Shown here piece by piece: positions 8,488 to 17,412 of a stretch of DNA of 64,000 nt. The notes beneath the pieces are model-generated. The model did not search any database, had not been told where the DNA came from, and saw only the letters and a program-made list of their open reading frames with translations. The position numbers and the translations under genes were made by a program. The stretch covers positions 248,001-312,000 of the forward strand of contig NZ_SSOB01000002.1 in NCBI RefSeq assembly GCF_004801405.1, read 5' to 3'. Each line of letters opens with the position of its first letter. Position 1 is the stretch's first letter. The stretch is from Cohnella fermenti. GTDB lineage: Bacteria; Bacillota; Bacilli; Paenibacillales; Paenibacillaceae.

Positions 8488-8919
8488 ATGGATCGAAGCG
8501 AGCTGTTCCGCCGTTACGTAGCGCTAACCGCGTCGGTGTTGGAGGCAAGACATGAGTATACGAAGGATATCCGACTGGACGATGTCACTCCGGTCCAATA
8601 CGGCATTCTGGAATATTTGGCCGTCCACGGCAACGAACCCGTTACGATCGGCCAACTGAGCGATTGCCAGCATATGTCCCTGCCGAACATGAGCCGCGAG
8701 CTGCGGAAGCTCGGCGAGAAGGGGCTGTGCGAGAAGTTCGCCGATCCGGCGGATAAGCGCAAGATGTATGTCCGGCTCTCCGCGCAGGGGCAAGCCCGGA
8801 TGAACGAGACGTTCCAGGCGCTGGAACGGAAGTTCCTCGCGCGGCTCGAGGGCGTGCCCGATGAGGAGCTGGCGGAGCTGGACCGGGCCATTCGGGTTCT
8901 GAGCGAGAAGGGGCTGTGA
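8488..8919 (+). CDS. MarR family transcriptional regulator
   Basis: 143-residue MarR winged-helix protein. The recognition-helix region is IGQLSDCQHMSLPNMSRELRK and the wing is DPADKRKMYVRLSAQG. The ATG at 8488 follows AGAGGTGACGAC; the longer frame from 8440 lacks a ribosome site and would run through the operator. Divergent from the flavoprotein gene, which it probably represses together with itself. No redox cysteine arrangement is obvious beyond single Cys residues, so the effector is unknown. Confidence 0.9.
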   Translation: MDRSELFRRYVALTASVLEARHEYTKDIRLDDVTPVQYGILEYLAVHGNEPVTIGQLSDCQHMSLPNMSRELRKLGEKGLCEKFADPADKRKMYVRLSAQGQARMNETFQALERKFLARLEGVPDEELAELDRAIRVLSEKGL

Positions 8920-8954
8920 GGGTGTCTGACGCAGCTAACGCTAGCCGTTAGCAC

Positions 8955-9815
8955 TTACTCTCTTGGCCGACGGGCTCTAATCAGCATGGGAATGGCCATC
9001 GCCAGGCTGATCAGAACGGGAACAACAGAGCCCTCAAGGCCGAAGTCTCCCCCCGTCAGAAGGGCGGACCCGCTCGCTTGCACCGTATACAGACCGTCTG
9101 GGGCGTGCCCCGATACAGGGGTTCCGAGCAAGCTCTCAATGGCATTCCATGCACAATGCAGTCCGATGACAAACCACAAGTTCCGTCGCCACAAGAATGC
9201 GGCCCCGAGCAGAAGACCTGCTTCAATGGTTATAGCGAAGCCACTCCATAGCGTTGCCCCTGTATTGCCAAGATGGGCAACTCCGAAGAATAGAGAGGTC
9301 ACGGCGAGTGCGAGCCCATTGCCGGCCCATTGCCGAATGGCTTGGAACAGAAGTCCTCGGAAGATGAGCTCCTCAACGATGGCAGCGCCCAGAGCGGATG
9401 CAATGGAGGCTCCAAGAGCGGAACCCGGTTCCGCAGCATTCGCCCATTGGATGGAATAACCTCCTGCAGCAACAATAGTGAAGGCGGACACGAGAACGAA
9501 GAGCGCCCCGGTCAGCAGTCCCATCCCGGCTTCGACTCCTGCGCGTTGGCCGGACAGCTCCGGGGTTGACCGGCGAGCCAGATGGTTCATGGTTAGCTTA
9601 TAGACAATGATGACAATAACGCCTTCTGCAAGCGCAAGAATCAGGGAGATTATGCCTGTCGCTTGATCGGCGAGCGGCCGAATGATCGCATCCGCCAGAA
9701 TAATGCCGAGGGCTCCCGCAATCACCCAGACAATCGGCGAGGCCCCCAATGAACGCCACATGCTTGACCTTCCGCGATTCTCCCGCTTCTCTTGATGGAT
9801 AGACCTGATCTTCAT
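8955..9815 (-). CDS. CPBP family intramembrane metalloprotease
   Basis: 286-residue membrane protein with about eight helices and the CPBP/Abi (CAAX-protease-like) motifs: EELIFRG (glutamate pair), FFGVAHLGN, and HCAWNAIESL near the C-terminus. These carry the conserved glutamates and histidines of this glutamic/metallo-protease family. The ATG at 9815 lies after GGAGCTGAAGGAAG; a frame opening at 9851 has no ribosome site. Such proteins act in bacteriocin immunity, surface-protein processing or stress signalling. It is just downstream of a two-component pair on the same strand and may be its target. Confidence 0.86.
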   Translation of the reverse strand: MKIRSIHQEKRENRGRSSMWRSLGASPIVWVIAGALGIILADAIIRPLADQATGIISLILALAEGVIVIIVYKLTMNHLARRSTPELSGQRAGVEAGMGLLTGALFVLVSAFTIVAAGGYSIQWANAAEPGSALGASIASALGAAIVEELIFRGLLFQAIRQWAGNGLALAVTSLFFGVAHLGNTGATLWSGFAITIEAGLLLGAAFLWRRNLWFVIGLHCAWNAIESLLGTPVSGHAPDGLYTVQASGSALLTGGDFGLEGSVVPVLISLAMAIPMLIRARRPRE

Positions 9816-9919
9816 GACTTCCTTCAGCTCCTTTGTATCGCATGAGTACATGGATAAGTGTAGGCTGAAAAGGTCATATCGAATAAGTGCGCTTTGGTCA
9901 CTATTGAATCAGTATTTGG

Positions 9920-10564
9920 TCATCTATCCATGAATCCCGAGTCCAGCGCCTTACGCGCGGCCTCGCGCCTTCCCGTCACATTAAGCTTCGAATAGATCGT
10001 TGATATGTAATTCTTAACCGTTCCCTCGCTAAGAAACAACGCTTCCGCGATGTCTTGATTGCGCAAGCCCGAAGCCAGCTTATGCAGCACTTCCATTTCA
10101 CGCGGGCTGAGGCCATATTCATTGCTTTTCGGGGCGGAGGCTTGGTTTATGCTCTTGATCATTTTGCTCGCCATCTCTTGGGTGATTAACGTTCCGCCCG
10201 CATGAACCACCCTGATGCCCGCTGCCAGTTCCTTGGGATGAATGGCCTTGAGCAGATAACCCTCAGCTCCATGGCTTAATGCCGCCAGCACATATTCCAC
10301 TTCCCGGTAGGAAGTAAGGATGATCACTTTGGTTGCGGGGAACCGTTGTTTGATAAGCGCCGTTGCGGCCACGCCGTCCATGACCGGCATATTGATATCC
10401 ATCAGCACGAGATCCGGCCGGAACTGTTCACAGCCTTCGATCGCTTCCTCGCCATTCGTGGCTAACCCGACAATAGCCAAGTCTTCTTCCAGGGATAGGA
10501 CGATCCGAAGGCTTTCCAGAATCAGTTCCTGATCGTCGGCAAGCAGCACTTTAATTGGGGCCAT
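9920..10564 (-). CDS. NarL/FixJ family response regulator
   Basis: 214 residues. The receiver domain (1-120) has the acidic pocket LLADDQE, phosphoacceptor Asp56 in LVLMDINMP, and a conserved Lys in GYLLKAIHP. The LuxR-type HTH (about 150-212) has LSPREMEVLHKLASGLRNQDIAE and LSEGTVKNYIS. The start overlaps the end of the kinase gene by 14 nt, so the two are translationally coupled. The likely target is the CPBP gene downstream or another locus; no binding site was identified. Confidence 0.93.
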   Translation of the reverse strand: MAPIKVLLADDQELILESLRIVLSLEEDLAIVGLATNGEEAIEGCEQFRPDLVLMDINMPVMDGVAATALIKQRFPATKVIILTSYREVEYVLAALSHGAEGYLLKAIHPKELAAGIRVVHAGGTLITQEMASKMIKSINQASAPKSNEYGLSPREMEVLHKLASGLRNQDIAEALFLSEGTVKNYISTIYSKLNVTGRREAARKALDSGFMDR

Positions 10565-11726
10565 GTATCCTCACTCCATTCAGAGGAATCTCGCACCGGA
10601 CTTCGGTGGTTGCGGGAGTTCCCGCGTCTGATGACACAACCAGGCTGCCTCCTAGCCGCTCGACCCGCTGGTGCATGGCGGTCAAGCCGAAGCCATATTC
10701 CAGCTTGTCGATCGGCTTGCCATTATTGCGGATGAGCAAGCGCAGAGCGGACTCGGAGAAGCGAAGCTCCAGTTGCAGTTGAGAGGCCTTGCCATGCTTG
10801 AGCGCGTTCGTCATAGACTCCTGAATGACCCGAAGAACCGTTTGCCGGGCTTCAAACCGTATCATCGGCTCTGTCCCCGAGTGGCTCAAGGTCACGACTG
10901 TTCTTGTATTCTCCCGGAAACGCAGCACAAGAGCCTCGATCTGCCGCATAAGATTCGAGTCCTCTTCGTCGCCCATCTCGTGGACAATGCTTCTCATCTC
11001 GTCCAGGTTGCTCTCCGCCAATGCCCTTAACCGGATCAACCGGTCTTTGACCTCGGCAGGTTTATGATCCAGAAGCGCAATGGAGGCATCGAGGCTCATA
11101 AGGAGCGAGATAAAGGAGTGCCCCAGCGTATCGTGAAGCTCCTTGGACATGCGGTTGCGTTCTTCAAGCAAGGTCATCTTCTCAATCTCGGCGGCGTAAT
11201 GGGTTAACAGCTTGTTCTGCTGCTCGACTTCGGCCACCAGTTCATTCTTCTGATAATACGCGTTGGCTACGGAGCTTGCCCATATCCCGATAAAGCAGAA
11301 TAGCAGGTTGTCTGTGCCGATTCCGAGGGTCTGTTCCCAAGACAAGCTTAGATGAGACTGGTAGGCAAACGGAATCAAAGCAACGGCGGGAATGATCCAG
11401 AGCGTATGTCTAGTCCATAGATACCCCATTGTCAGACTCGGCAACAAGTAGTCAGCCTTGGAGAGCAGATCGGGATGGAAGACGGTATTCACATAATAAG
11501 AGCCGCCGAGCAACAACTCCAGCAGGCTGAACCAGGTTTTGTTCATCCGCCGCCCGGGGAACCAGAACATCAGGGGGACGACTAACGCGGCCATCAGCCA
11601 AATAACGTATAGCCATGCGCGGCCTGAAGGCACGCCGTCAGCGAGAATCCGGGACAACAGCAACAGATAATGATAGGAACGAAGGGCAAAGATGCCCCAA
11701 TCCATGAAAGCCAGTATTTTCCTCAT
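10551..11726 (-). CDS. Sensor histidine kinase, NarX/DesK type
   Basis: 391 residues. About five transmembrane helices (1-160) form an intramembrane sensor without a large external domain. A short coiled coil leads to the HisKA_3 dimerisation helix, with phospho-His198 in LLEERNRMSKELHDTLGHSF. A DesK/NarL-type HATPase domain follows, ending in YGFGLTAMHQRVERLGGSL. The ATG at 11726 follows GGAAGAG at 7 nt; the opening at 11762 lacks a ribosome site. It forms an operon with the response regulator. Membrane-only sensing suggests envelope or membrane stress. Confidence 0.9.
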   Translation of the reverse strand: MRKILAFMDWGIFALRSYHYLLLLSRILADGVPSGRAWLYVIWLMAALVVPLMFWFPGRRMNKTWFSLLELLLGGSYYVNTVFHPDLLSKADYLLPSLTMGYLWTRHTLWIIPAVALIPFAYQSHLSLSWEQTLGIGTDNLLFCFIGIWASSVANAYYQKNELVAEVEQQNKLLTHYAAEIEKMTLLEERNRMSKELHDTLGHSFISLLMSLDASIALLDHKPAEVKDRLIRLRALAESNLDEMRSIVHEMGDEEDSNLMRQIEALVLRFRENTRTVVTLSHSGTEPMIRFEARQTVLRVIQESMTNALKHGKASQLQLELRFSESALRLLIRNNGKPIDKLEYGFGLTAMHQRVERLGGSLVVSSDAGTPATTEVRCEIPLNGVRIHGPN

Positions 11727-11858
11727 ATCGCCACTCTTCCGCCAAAAGAAGTTTGCGTTCATGAATGTTGTATACCATTATAGCGTTATTCCAACAATTG
11801 GTCTCCTGCTTGTGAAGCATGGACTCTTCGACCGACGCCAACGAACCCGTCATAATAT

Positions 11859-11914
11859 GTGCATATTGCACTTAACTCCGGCGCGTGCTATAGTAAATTA
11901 CGTGCAAGTTGCAC
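11859..11914 (+). promoter_or_regulatory. Paired operators of the MDR-marR operon
   Basis: GTGCATATTGCAC (11859-11871) and GTGCAAGTTGCAC (11902-11914) share the arms GTGCA/TGCAC and have centres 43 bp apart, about four helical turns. The second ends 28 nt before the first gene. The likely ligand is the MarR protein encoded by the second gene. Confidence 0.65.
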
Positions 11915-11942
11915 ATAATAAGCCGGAAGAAGGTTGCTATCC

Positions 11943-12914
11943 ATGAAGGCAGCGATCGTAAAAGAAAAGGGAACCCCTCCCGTTGTCGGTCACTTTGCAG
12001 CACCTGCTGCAACGGAGGGGCAAGTACTCATTAAAGTATCGGCGGCTGCCCTGAGTCGGGTTAGCAAGTATCGTTCCATGGGGATGCACTACTCCTCGGA
12101 AGCTGCTTTTCCCTTGGTGGCCGGCATTGATGGCGTCGGGACGCTGCAAGATGGCTCTCGCGTGTACTTCGCGCTGCCTACCCCGCCGTTCGGCAGCCTG
12201 GCCGAGCAAACAATCGTCAGCGCCAAGCTCACGGTCCGCTTGCCCGATGGCATCGATGCGACGACGGCTGCCGCGATCGCCAATCCTGCCAGCTCATCGT
12301 GGGCCGCGCTGCTCTTCCGCGCTCGCTTCAAGGCGGGCCAGACCGTCTTGATTAACGGCGCAACCGGCGTCTCCGGCAGCTTGGCTGTCCAGATTGCCAA
12401 AGCGCTGGGGGCTCATAAAGTGATCGTAACCGGACGCGACGACACCAAGCTGCGAGCCCTTAACGCCGATGAAGCAATCGCGTTTGATATGACCGCCGCC
12501 GACGGTGCCGAACGGTTTGCAAGCGCCCTGATGCCTGCCATTGCCGAAGGTGTCGATGTTGTATTGGATTACTTGTGGGGCGACAGCGCAACGGCGATCC
12601 TGCTGGCGTTAGCCAAGACGGCGACGGACCGGGTGACGCGATTCGTAAGCATCGGCACCTCTTCCGGCCAAGAAGACATTGCGTTGCCTTCCGCCATTCT
12701 TCGCTCATCCACGATTGAACTTGTCGGCAGCGGAGACAAGAGTGTATCCAAGGCCGATATGTTGTCCGCGATTCAAGAATCGTTCGAATTGGCTGCAGCA
12801 GGTAAGATAAACATAGACACGAAGGCATATGATTTAGAAAATATTGAAGAGGCCTGGAACGCTCCATTGATGCCAAGGCCCGTTGTGAGGATATCGCACA
12901 CAGATGGAAAATGA
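11943..12914 (+). CDS. Quinone oxidoreductase-like MDR (zinc-free alcohol dehydrogenase family)
   Basis: 323-residue medium-chain dehydrogenase/reductase. A GroES-like domain is followed by a Rossmann domain with VLINGATGVSGSLAVQIAKALG (NADPH loop). The structural and catalytic zinc cysteines of true alcohol dehydrogenases are absent, as in quinone or enone reductases. The ATG at 11943 follows GAAGAAGG; the in-frame TTG at 11934 is less likely. It overlaps the following MarR gene by 11 nt. Substrate probably a quinone or alpha,beta-unsaturated carbonyl; not proven. Confidence 0.86.
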   Translation: MKAAIVKEKGTPPVVGHFAAPAATEGQVLIKVSAAALSRVSKYRSMGMHYSSEAAFPLVAGIDGVGTLQDGSRVYFALPTPPFGSLAEQTIVSAKLTVRLPDGIDATTAAAIANPASSSWAALLFRARFKAGQTVLINGATGVSGSLAVQIAKALGAHKVIVTGRDDTKLRALNADEAIAFDMTAADGAERFASALMPAIAEGVDVVLDYLWGDSATAILLALAKTATDRVTRFVSIGTSSGQEDIALPSAILRSSTIELVGSGDKSVSKADMLSAIQESFELAAAGKINIDTKAYDLENIEEAWNAPLMPRPVVRISHTDGK

Positions 12915-13338
12915 TATTTTTAAAGCCTTACTCGATCTGATCTCCTTGGTCAACCGGCCGGATCGCGATAAGAAAATGATCGCGAACGCCGGCGTTAATC
13001 TGGAACCGGCAGCGTTCGTCGTCTTCGGCGGCATAGCCCATCTCCAACCAACCAGCGTAGGCGACTTGGCTGCGATGATGGGCAAGAATTATTCCAGCGT
13101 CAGTCGGCAGATCGATAAGCTGGAGGCCGCAGGTCTGATTCATACGTATGCATCAAGTGCCGATTCCCGCATTCGCATCTCTGAACTAACGCCATATGGG
13201 GAAGAGGTTCGCGCGAAGATTGGCCATACTCGCGAACGAATTATGCGGGAGGCCTTGTCTGACTGGCCGCTGGAGGACAAACAGGATTTGTTGCACAAGC
13301 TGCGTCGTCTCTTCGACTCAATGAGCAAGATCGAGTAG
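12904..13338 (+). CDS. MarR family transcriptional regulator
   Basis: 144 residues, with winged-helix segment SVGDLAAMMGKNYSSVSRQIDKLEAAGLI and wing ASSADSRIRISELTPYG. The start overlaps the oxidoreductase stop, so the regulator is the second gene of the operon it probably represses through the GTGCA-N3-TGCAC sites upstream. The C-terminal dimerisation helix includes LSDWPLEDKQDLLHKLRRLFDSM. The ligand is unknown. Confidence 0.88.
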   Translation: MENDIFKALLDLISLVNRPDRDKKMIANAGVNLEPAAFVVFGGIAHLQPTSVGDLAAMMGKNYSSVSRQIDKLEAAGLIHTYASSADSRIRISELTPYGEEVRAKIGHTRERIMREALSDWPLEDKQDLLHKLRRLFDSMSKIE

Positions 13339-13427
13339 CAAGAGAATGCAACGTGTCTTCGCAAGCAATGAAGAGGCAATCTCGTGCGGTCCTCGCTCTA
13401 TAGATGTATAGATGAAGCGGATCACAA

Positions 13428-13465
13428 ACAAAAAACTGGGGGATTCGAGTCGCCTCGAATCCCCC
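13428..13465 (-). terminator. Strong terminator of the Bax-inhibitor-1 gene
   Basis: A perfect 12-bp stem (GGGGGATTCGAG with CTCGAATCCCCC, TCGC loop) lies at 13438-13465. On the minus strand it is followed by a T-rich tail (AGTTTTTTGTTTG). Confidence 0.9.
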
Positions 13466-13493
13466 ATGCCGGACGCCAAGCGAGCGAACGCGC

Positions 13494-14237
13494 TTAATCC
13501 CGGCTGCGCAGCTTCGCCAGAAGCCGCAGCATCTCGACGTACAGCCAGACGAGCGTCACCATGAGGCCGAAGGCGCCGTACCATTCCATGTACTTGGGAG
13601 CTCCGCCCTGCGCGCCGGCTTCGATGAAGTCGAAGTCGAGCACGAGGTTAAGGGCGGCGACCACGACGATGACGAGCGAGATGATGATGCCGATGACGCT
13701 GTTGTCGTGCAGGTAAGGCACCTCGATGCCGAACAGGCCCAGCACGAAGCTCAACAAGTACACAAGCATGATGCCCATCGTAGCGGAGAAAACGCCGAGC
13801 TTAAAGTTCTCGGTCGCTCGGATAAGCCGGGACTTGTACGCCAGCAGCAGCGCCACGAACACGCACATGGTGAGCAGCGCGGCTTGCAGGGTGATGCCGT
13901 TGTACACATACTCGTAGCTCGCGGACAGCGCGCCGAGGAACACGCCCTCCAGCACCGCATAGATCGGGACCAGATAAGGAGCGGTCGTCCGCTTGAAGCT
14001 GATGATCAGCGCCAGGACGAAGCCCCCGATTGCGCCCGCGATGGCGTAGCCGCCGACCGCGTAGCCGTCGAAGAACCTCGACCAACTGACGAATGCGCCC
14101 GCAAGCAGCAGCACCAAGGTAATAAATGCTTTGTTCACCGTGCCGTCAATCGTCATGACCGGCGCGCCGGAAGGATAGCCTTGCGAGTTCTCGAACGTAT
14201 CGTCGTTTAATGTCGGATTACCGCTGCGACCTATCAA
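13494..14237 (-). CDS. Bax inhibitor-1 / YccA family membrane protein
   Basis: 247 residues with seven hydrophobic helices, of the bacterial BI-1 (YccA/YetJ) family whose members include pH-sensitive calcium leak channels. Landmarks are FDGYAVGGYAIAGAIGGF, APYLVPIYAVLEGVFLGALS and the C-terminal LDFDFIEAGAQGGAPKYMEWYGAFGLMVTLVW. The start is a TTG at 14237 with GAGGTG 8 nt upstream. It is a single-gene unit with its own terminator; the physiological role here is unknown. Confidence 0.9.
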   Translation of the reverse strand: MIGRSGNPTLNDDTFENSQGYPSGAPVMTIDGTVNKAFITLVLLLAGAFVSWSRFFDGYAVGGYAIAGAIGGFVLALIISFKRTTAPYLVPIYAVLEGVFLGALSASYEYVYNGITLQAALLTMCVFVALLLAYKSRLIRATENFKLGVFSATMGIMLVYLLSFVLGLFGIEVPYLHDNSVIGIIISLVIVVVAALNLVLDFDFIEAGAQGGAPKYMEWYGAFGLMVTLVWLYVEMLRLLAKLRSRD

Positions 14238-14346
14238 CCTGGAATCACCTCAGAGGGGTATTTTCCTTCGAGTGTACCACATCCGGCGCCGCATTCCCAT
14301 ATAATTCCTATATGAGTTCCCACGAGTTATCGAGCGCCGCTGCAAG

Positions 14347-16419
14347 TCAGCGCGCCGAGCCCGCTTCGGAGCCGCGCTTCAGAATTCGGACCCCGTTAAC
14401 CGGAAGCTCGATCCGCTCCGCCGCGATCGTCTCCGCTGTCTCCACATCGTCATACGCTTGCCCGTCCAGCTCGACCACGCGCGGCTCCCCGCTGAAGTTC
14501 ATGACGAATACATAGTCGGACTCCCCGTCGGAGCGCACTTGTGCGCTGACCCCGGACGGCAGCTCCGCATTCAGCGCCCCGCGAACTCCCGCCTCCGCGG
14601 CGACCTTCCCGTAGAACGCGCCCAGGAAGTCGTCCTGCAGGCGGGCAGCCATGTAGTAGGCCCGTCCTTCCCCAAGCCGATTGCGAGTCAGAGCGGGCCG
14701 TCCCGCGTAGAAGTCGTCCGTGTACACGCCAAGCACCTCGGCGCTCTCGGCATGGATCAGCTCGCACAGCTCAATCGCCTCGAACGTTCCTTCCAGGCCG
14801 GCTCCGTCCGCCATCCGAACGCCGTTGCGATCGTGATCGTACAAGCCCTCGATCTCCTCCGCCCAGATGCCGAGCGTCTTGCGCAGCGGGCCCGGGAAGC
14901 CGCCGAGATGGCACAGGTCGTTCTCGTCGACGACGCCGGACCAGTACGTCGACACGAGCGTGCCGCCCGCTTCCACGAACCTCTCCAGCTTCTTGCCCGT
15001 CTCCTCGCGGCACAGATAGAGCATCGGCGCGACGATCAGCTTGTAGCCGGAGAAGTCGTCCTCCGAGCCGATCACGTCGGTCGCAATGCCGCGCGCCCAC
15101 AGCGCCCGATGATGCGCGTACACTGTCTTCTCATAGCCCACGCCCATGTTGCGCGGCCCCTGCGCATCCCGAACGGCCCAGCTATTGTCATAGTCGAACA
15201 GGATGGCCGTCTCCGCGGGAACGCCGGTGCCGACGACCTCGCCGAGACCGGCAAGCGTCTTCCCCAGCTCGGCGACGTCCGCGAACACCCGGGTATGCTC
15301 GTGCCCGACATGATCGACGACCGCTCCGTGGAACTTCTCGCTCGATCCCCGGCTTTTGCGCCATTGGAAGTATTGGACGGAATCGGAGCCGTGGGCGACC
15401 GCCTGCAGCGAAGAGAGCCGGTGCATGCCGGGGCGCTTCAGCTTGCTCACCGGCTGCCAGTTCGTGAGGCTCGGCGTGCTCTCCATGAGCAGGAACGGCT
15501 TGCGCTTCAGCGAGCGGAACAGGTCGTGATAGAAGCCGACATAGGCGGCGAGCTGGCTGTCGTCCTGCGCATCGTGCCACGTCGGATAGCTGTCCCAGGA
15601 GATGACGTCGAGCAGCTCCGCGAAGCGGCGATAGTCGATTCCTTCGATCATATGCATGTTCGTCGTTGCCGGAAGCTCGGGATTCGCCGCGCGCACCGAT
15701 TCGATCTCGTGCCGGCAGAAGTCGACCGTCCGATCCGTCACGAAGCGGCGCCAAGCGAGGTTGTGCGCGTGCACCATCGATTCGCCGTGCGGAGCCGGGG
15801 ATTCAATCTGCTCCCAATCCGTGTACGCGTGCGCCCAGAACGACGTCCACCAGGCGGCATTAAGCGCCTCCAGCGTCCCGTACTGCTCGCGCAGCCACTT
15901 GCGGAACTCGGCCTGGCAGTAATCGCAGTGACAATCGCCGCCGTACTCGTTCGAGATATGCCAGCCGATGACGGCCGGGTGGTTCGCGTACCGCTCGGCC
16001 AGCTTCCCGTTCAGAATGGCCGTCTTCTCCCGGTAGACCGGCGACGAATAGCAATGGTTGTGGCGCAGCCCGTGCAGGTTGCGGACGCGGTTCGCCCCGA
16101 CGCGCAGCACCTCCGGGTACTTCGCCGACATCCAGGCCGGCCGGGCTCCGCTCGGCGTCGCCAGCCATGCGAAGATACCGCTCTCCACGAACGTGTCCAG
16201 CAGCCGGTCCAGCCAGTCGAACGTGAAGACGCCTTCCTCCGGCTCCAGCGCCGCCCATGCGAAGATGCCGACGGACATCACGTTGCACCCGGCCAGCTTC
16301 ATCAGGCGAATATCCTCCGCGAGCACCTCCGGGGCGTGCTGCCATTGGTCGGGGTTGTAGTCGGCGCCGTGCTGCATGACGGGAAACTTGGGGCTGATCG
16401 GCGGGAATCTCTTCGTCAT
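14347..16419 (-). CDS. GH42 beta-galactosidase
   Basis: 690-residue cytoplasmic glycoside hydrolase family 42 enzyme that removes terminal beta-D-galactose. The TIM barrel (about 10-390) carries acid/base Glu158 in HISNEYGG and nucleophile Glu313 in LLMESTPS. Zinc-type cysteines Cys163, Cys165 and Cys168 (GDCHCDYCQ) lie just after the acid/base. A trimerisation domain (about 390-610) and a C-terminal beta domain follow. There is no signal peptide. The ribosome site AGAGGAG precedes the ATG. It is divergent from an AraC-type regulator that probably activates it. No transporter gene is attached. Confidence 0.94.
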   Translation of the reverse strand: MTKRFPPISPKFPVMQHGADYNPDQWQHAPEVLAEDIRLMKLAGCNVMSVGIFAWAALEPEEGVFTFDWLDRLLDTFVESGIFAWLATPSGARPAWMSAKYPEVLRVGANRVRNLHGLRHNHCYSSPVYREKTAILNGKLAERYANHPAVIGWHISNEYGGDCHCDYCQAEFRKWLREQYGTLEALNAAWWTSFWAHAYTDWEQIESPAPHGESMVHAHNLAWRRFVTDRTVDFCRHEIESVRAANPELPATTNMHMIEGIDYRRFAELLDVISWDSYPTWHDAQDDSQLAAYVGFYHDLFRSLKRKPFLLMESTPSLTNWQPVSKLKRPGMHRLSSLQAVAHGSDSVQYFQWRKSRGSSEKFHGAVVDHVGHEHTRVFADVAELGKTLAGLGEVVGTGVPAETAILFDYDNSWAVRDAQGPRNMGVGYEKTVYAHHRALWARGIATDVIGSEDDFSGYKLIVAPMLYLCREETGKKLERFVEAGGTLVSTYWSGVVDENDLCHLGGFPGPLRKTLGIWAEEIEGLYDHDRNGVRMADGAGLEGTFEAIELCELIHAESAEVLGVYTDDFYAGRPALTRNRLGEGRAYYMAARLQDDFLGAFYGKVAAEAGVRGALNAELPSGVSAQVRSDGESDYVFVMNFSGEPRVVELDGQAYDDVETAETIAAERIELPVNGVRILKRGSEAGSAR

Positions 16420-16553
16420 TATCTTCTCTCCTCTTATTCGCTCATTTCTCTTTGATCTTACGGGAGTTCCCCTTTATACTCATAGCATAATCGACTCAGA
16501 AAATCGTCCAATTCGAACATGGAGGAAATGAGGGGAATGGAGGAACAACGAGG

Positions 16554-17396
16554 ATGATGCCCTTCCTGCTTGCCGAGTTCGCCGCGCTGGAGCAGCGGCT
16601 TCCCCTGTACGTCTACATCGTCGGCAGCCACGAGCAGAAGAGAATCGAGCGGCCGGACGGCTACCCGGCCCACCAGATTTTCTTCTGTCGAGGCGGAAGC
16701 GGCACGATCCGGACGGAAGGCGGGAAGGAGCTGCGAATGACGGCGAACACGCTTCTGCTGCTCCCCTCCGGGGTCCCGCACGAGTACGCCCCGGACGATC
16801 CGGCGGACGGCTGGGACCTCGGGTTCGTCTCGTTCGACGGAACCGCCGCCGAGTCGATGCTGCAGCCGTTCGCTCCGCTTGCGCTGACGGTGCTGTCCTC
16901 CCCCGGCTTCGACGGCTTGTGGCGGCAGCTCGAGGCGATCTGGCACGTCGTCAGCCGCGGCGGCGAGCCGTCGTATTGGGAGTCGTCCCGGCTGCTCTAC
17001 GGCTTGCTCCTCGCCATTCTGAAGGAGCAGACGGCTTCCCGCAGCCCGAAGCGCAGGAGCGACTCGCCGCAGGAATCCGCCCACGATGCGCTCAAGGCGG
17101 CCGTCAGCTTCATCCACGACCACTACCAGGACCGCCTCGTCGTGTCGAACATCGCCAGAGCCGCCGGCTATTCGCCGCAGCACTTCAACCGGCTGTTCAT
17201 CCGGCATTACGAGGTGTCCCCGAACCAGTACATCCAGCAGCTTCGGATGCGCCGTTCGGTGCAGTTGTTCCGCGAGCAGCCGGGGCTTACCGTCGATCAG
17301 GCCGCCGGACAGCTCGGCTTGGAGACGAGTTACTTCATTCGTCTGTTCAAGAGATTCTACGGGAAGACGCCCAAGCAATACTTCAAGTCGGAGTAG
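16554..17396 (+). CDS. AraC family transcriptional regulator
   Basis: 280 residues. The N-terminal cupin-like sugar-sensing domain (about 1-165) has PAHQIFFCRGGSGTIRTEGG and LLLLPSGVPHEY. The C-terminal double helix-turn-helix (about 180-280) has LVVSNIARAAGYSPQHFNRLF and TVDQAAGQLGLETSYFIRLFKR, then the typical GKTPKQY. It starts at 16554 (or the next ATG), close to GGAGG. Placement suggests it controls the divergent GH42 gene. It also lies 16 nt before the isoprenoid-synthase-like gene, which is probably on the same transcript. Confidence 0.92.
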   Translation: MMPFLLAEFAALEQRLPLYVYIVGSHEQKRIERPDGYPAHQIFFCRGGSGTIRTEGGKELRMTANTLLLLPSGVPHEYAPDDPADGWDLGFVSFDGTAAESMLQPFAPLALTVLSSPGFDGLWRQLEAIWHVVSRGGEPSYWESSRLLYGLLLAILKEQTASRSPKRRSDSPQESAHDALKAAVSFIHDHYQDRLVVSNIARAAGYSPQHFNRLFIRHYEVSPNQYIQQLRMRRSVQLFREQPGLTVDQAAGQLGLETSYFIRLFKRFYGKTPKQYFKSE

Positions 17397-17412
17397 ACGG
17401 AAGGATGGAACA

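Noticed and set aside
14458..16455. 665-codon frame opposite GH42
   Set aside because: Antisense shadow of a gene with intact catalytic motifs.
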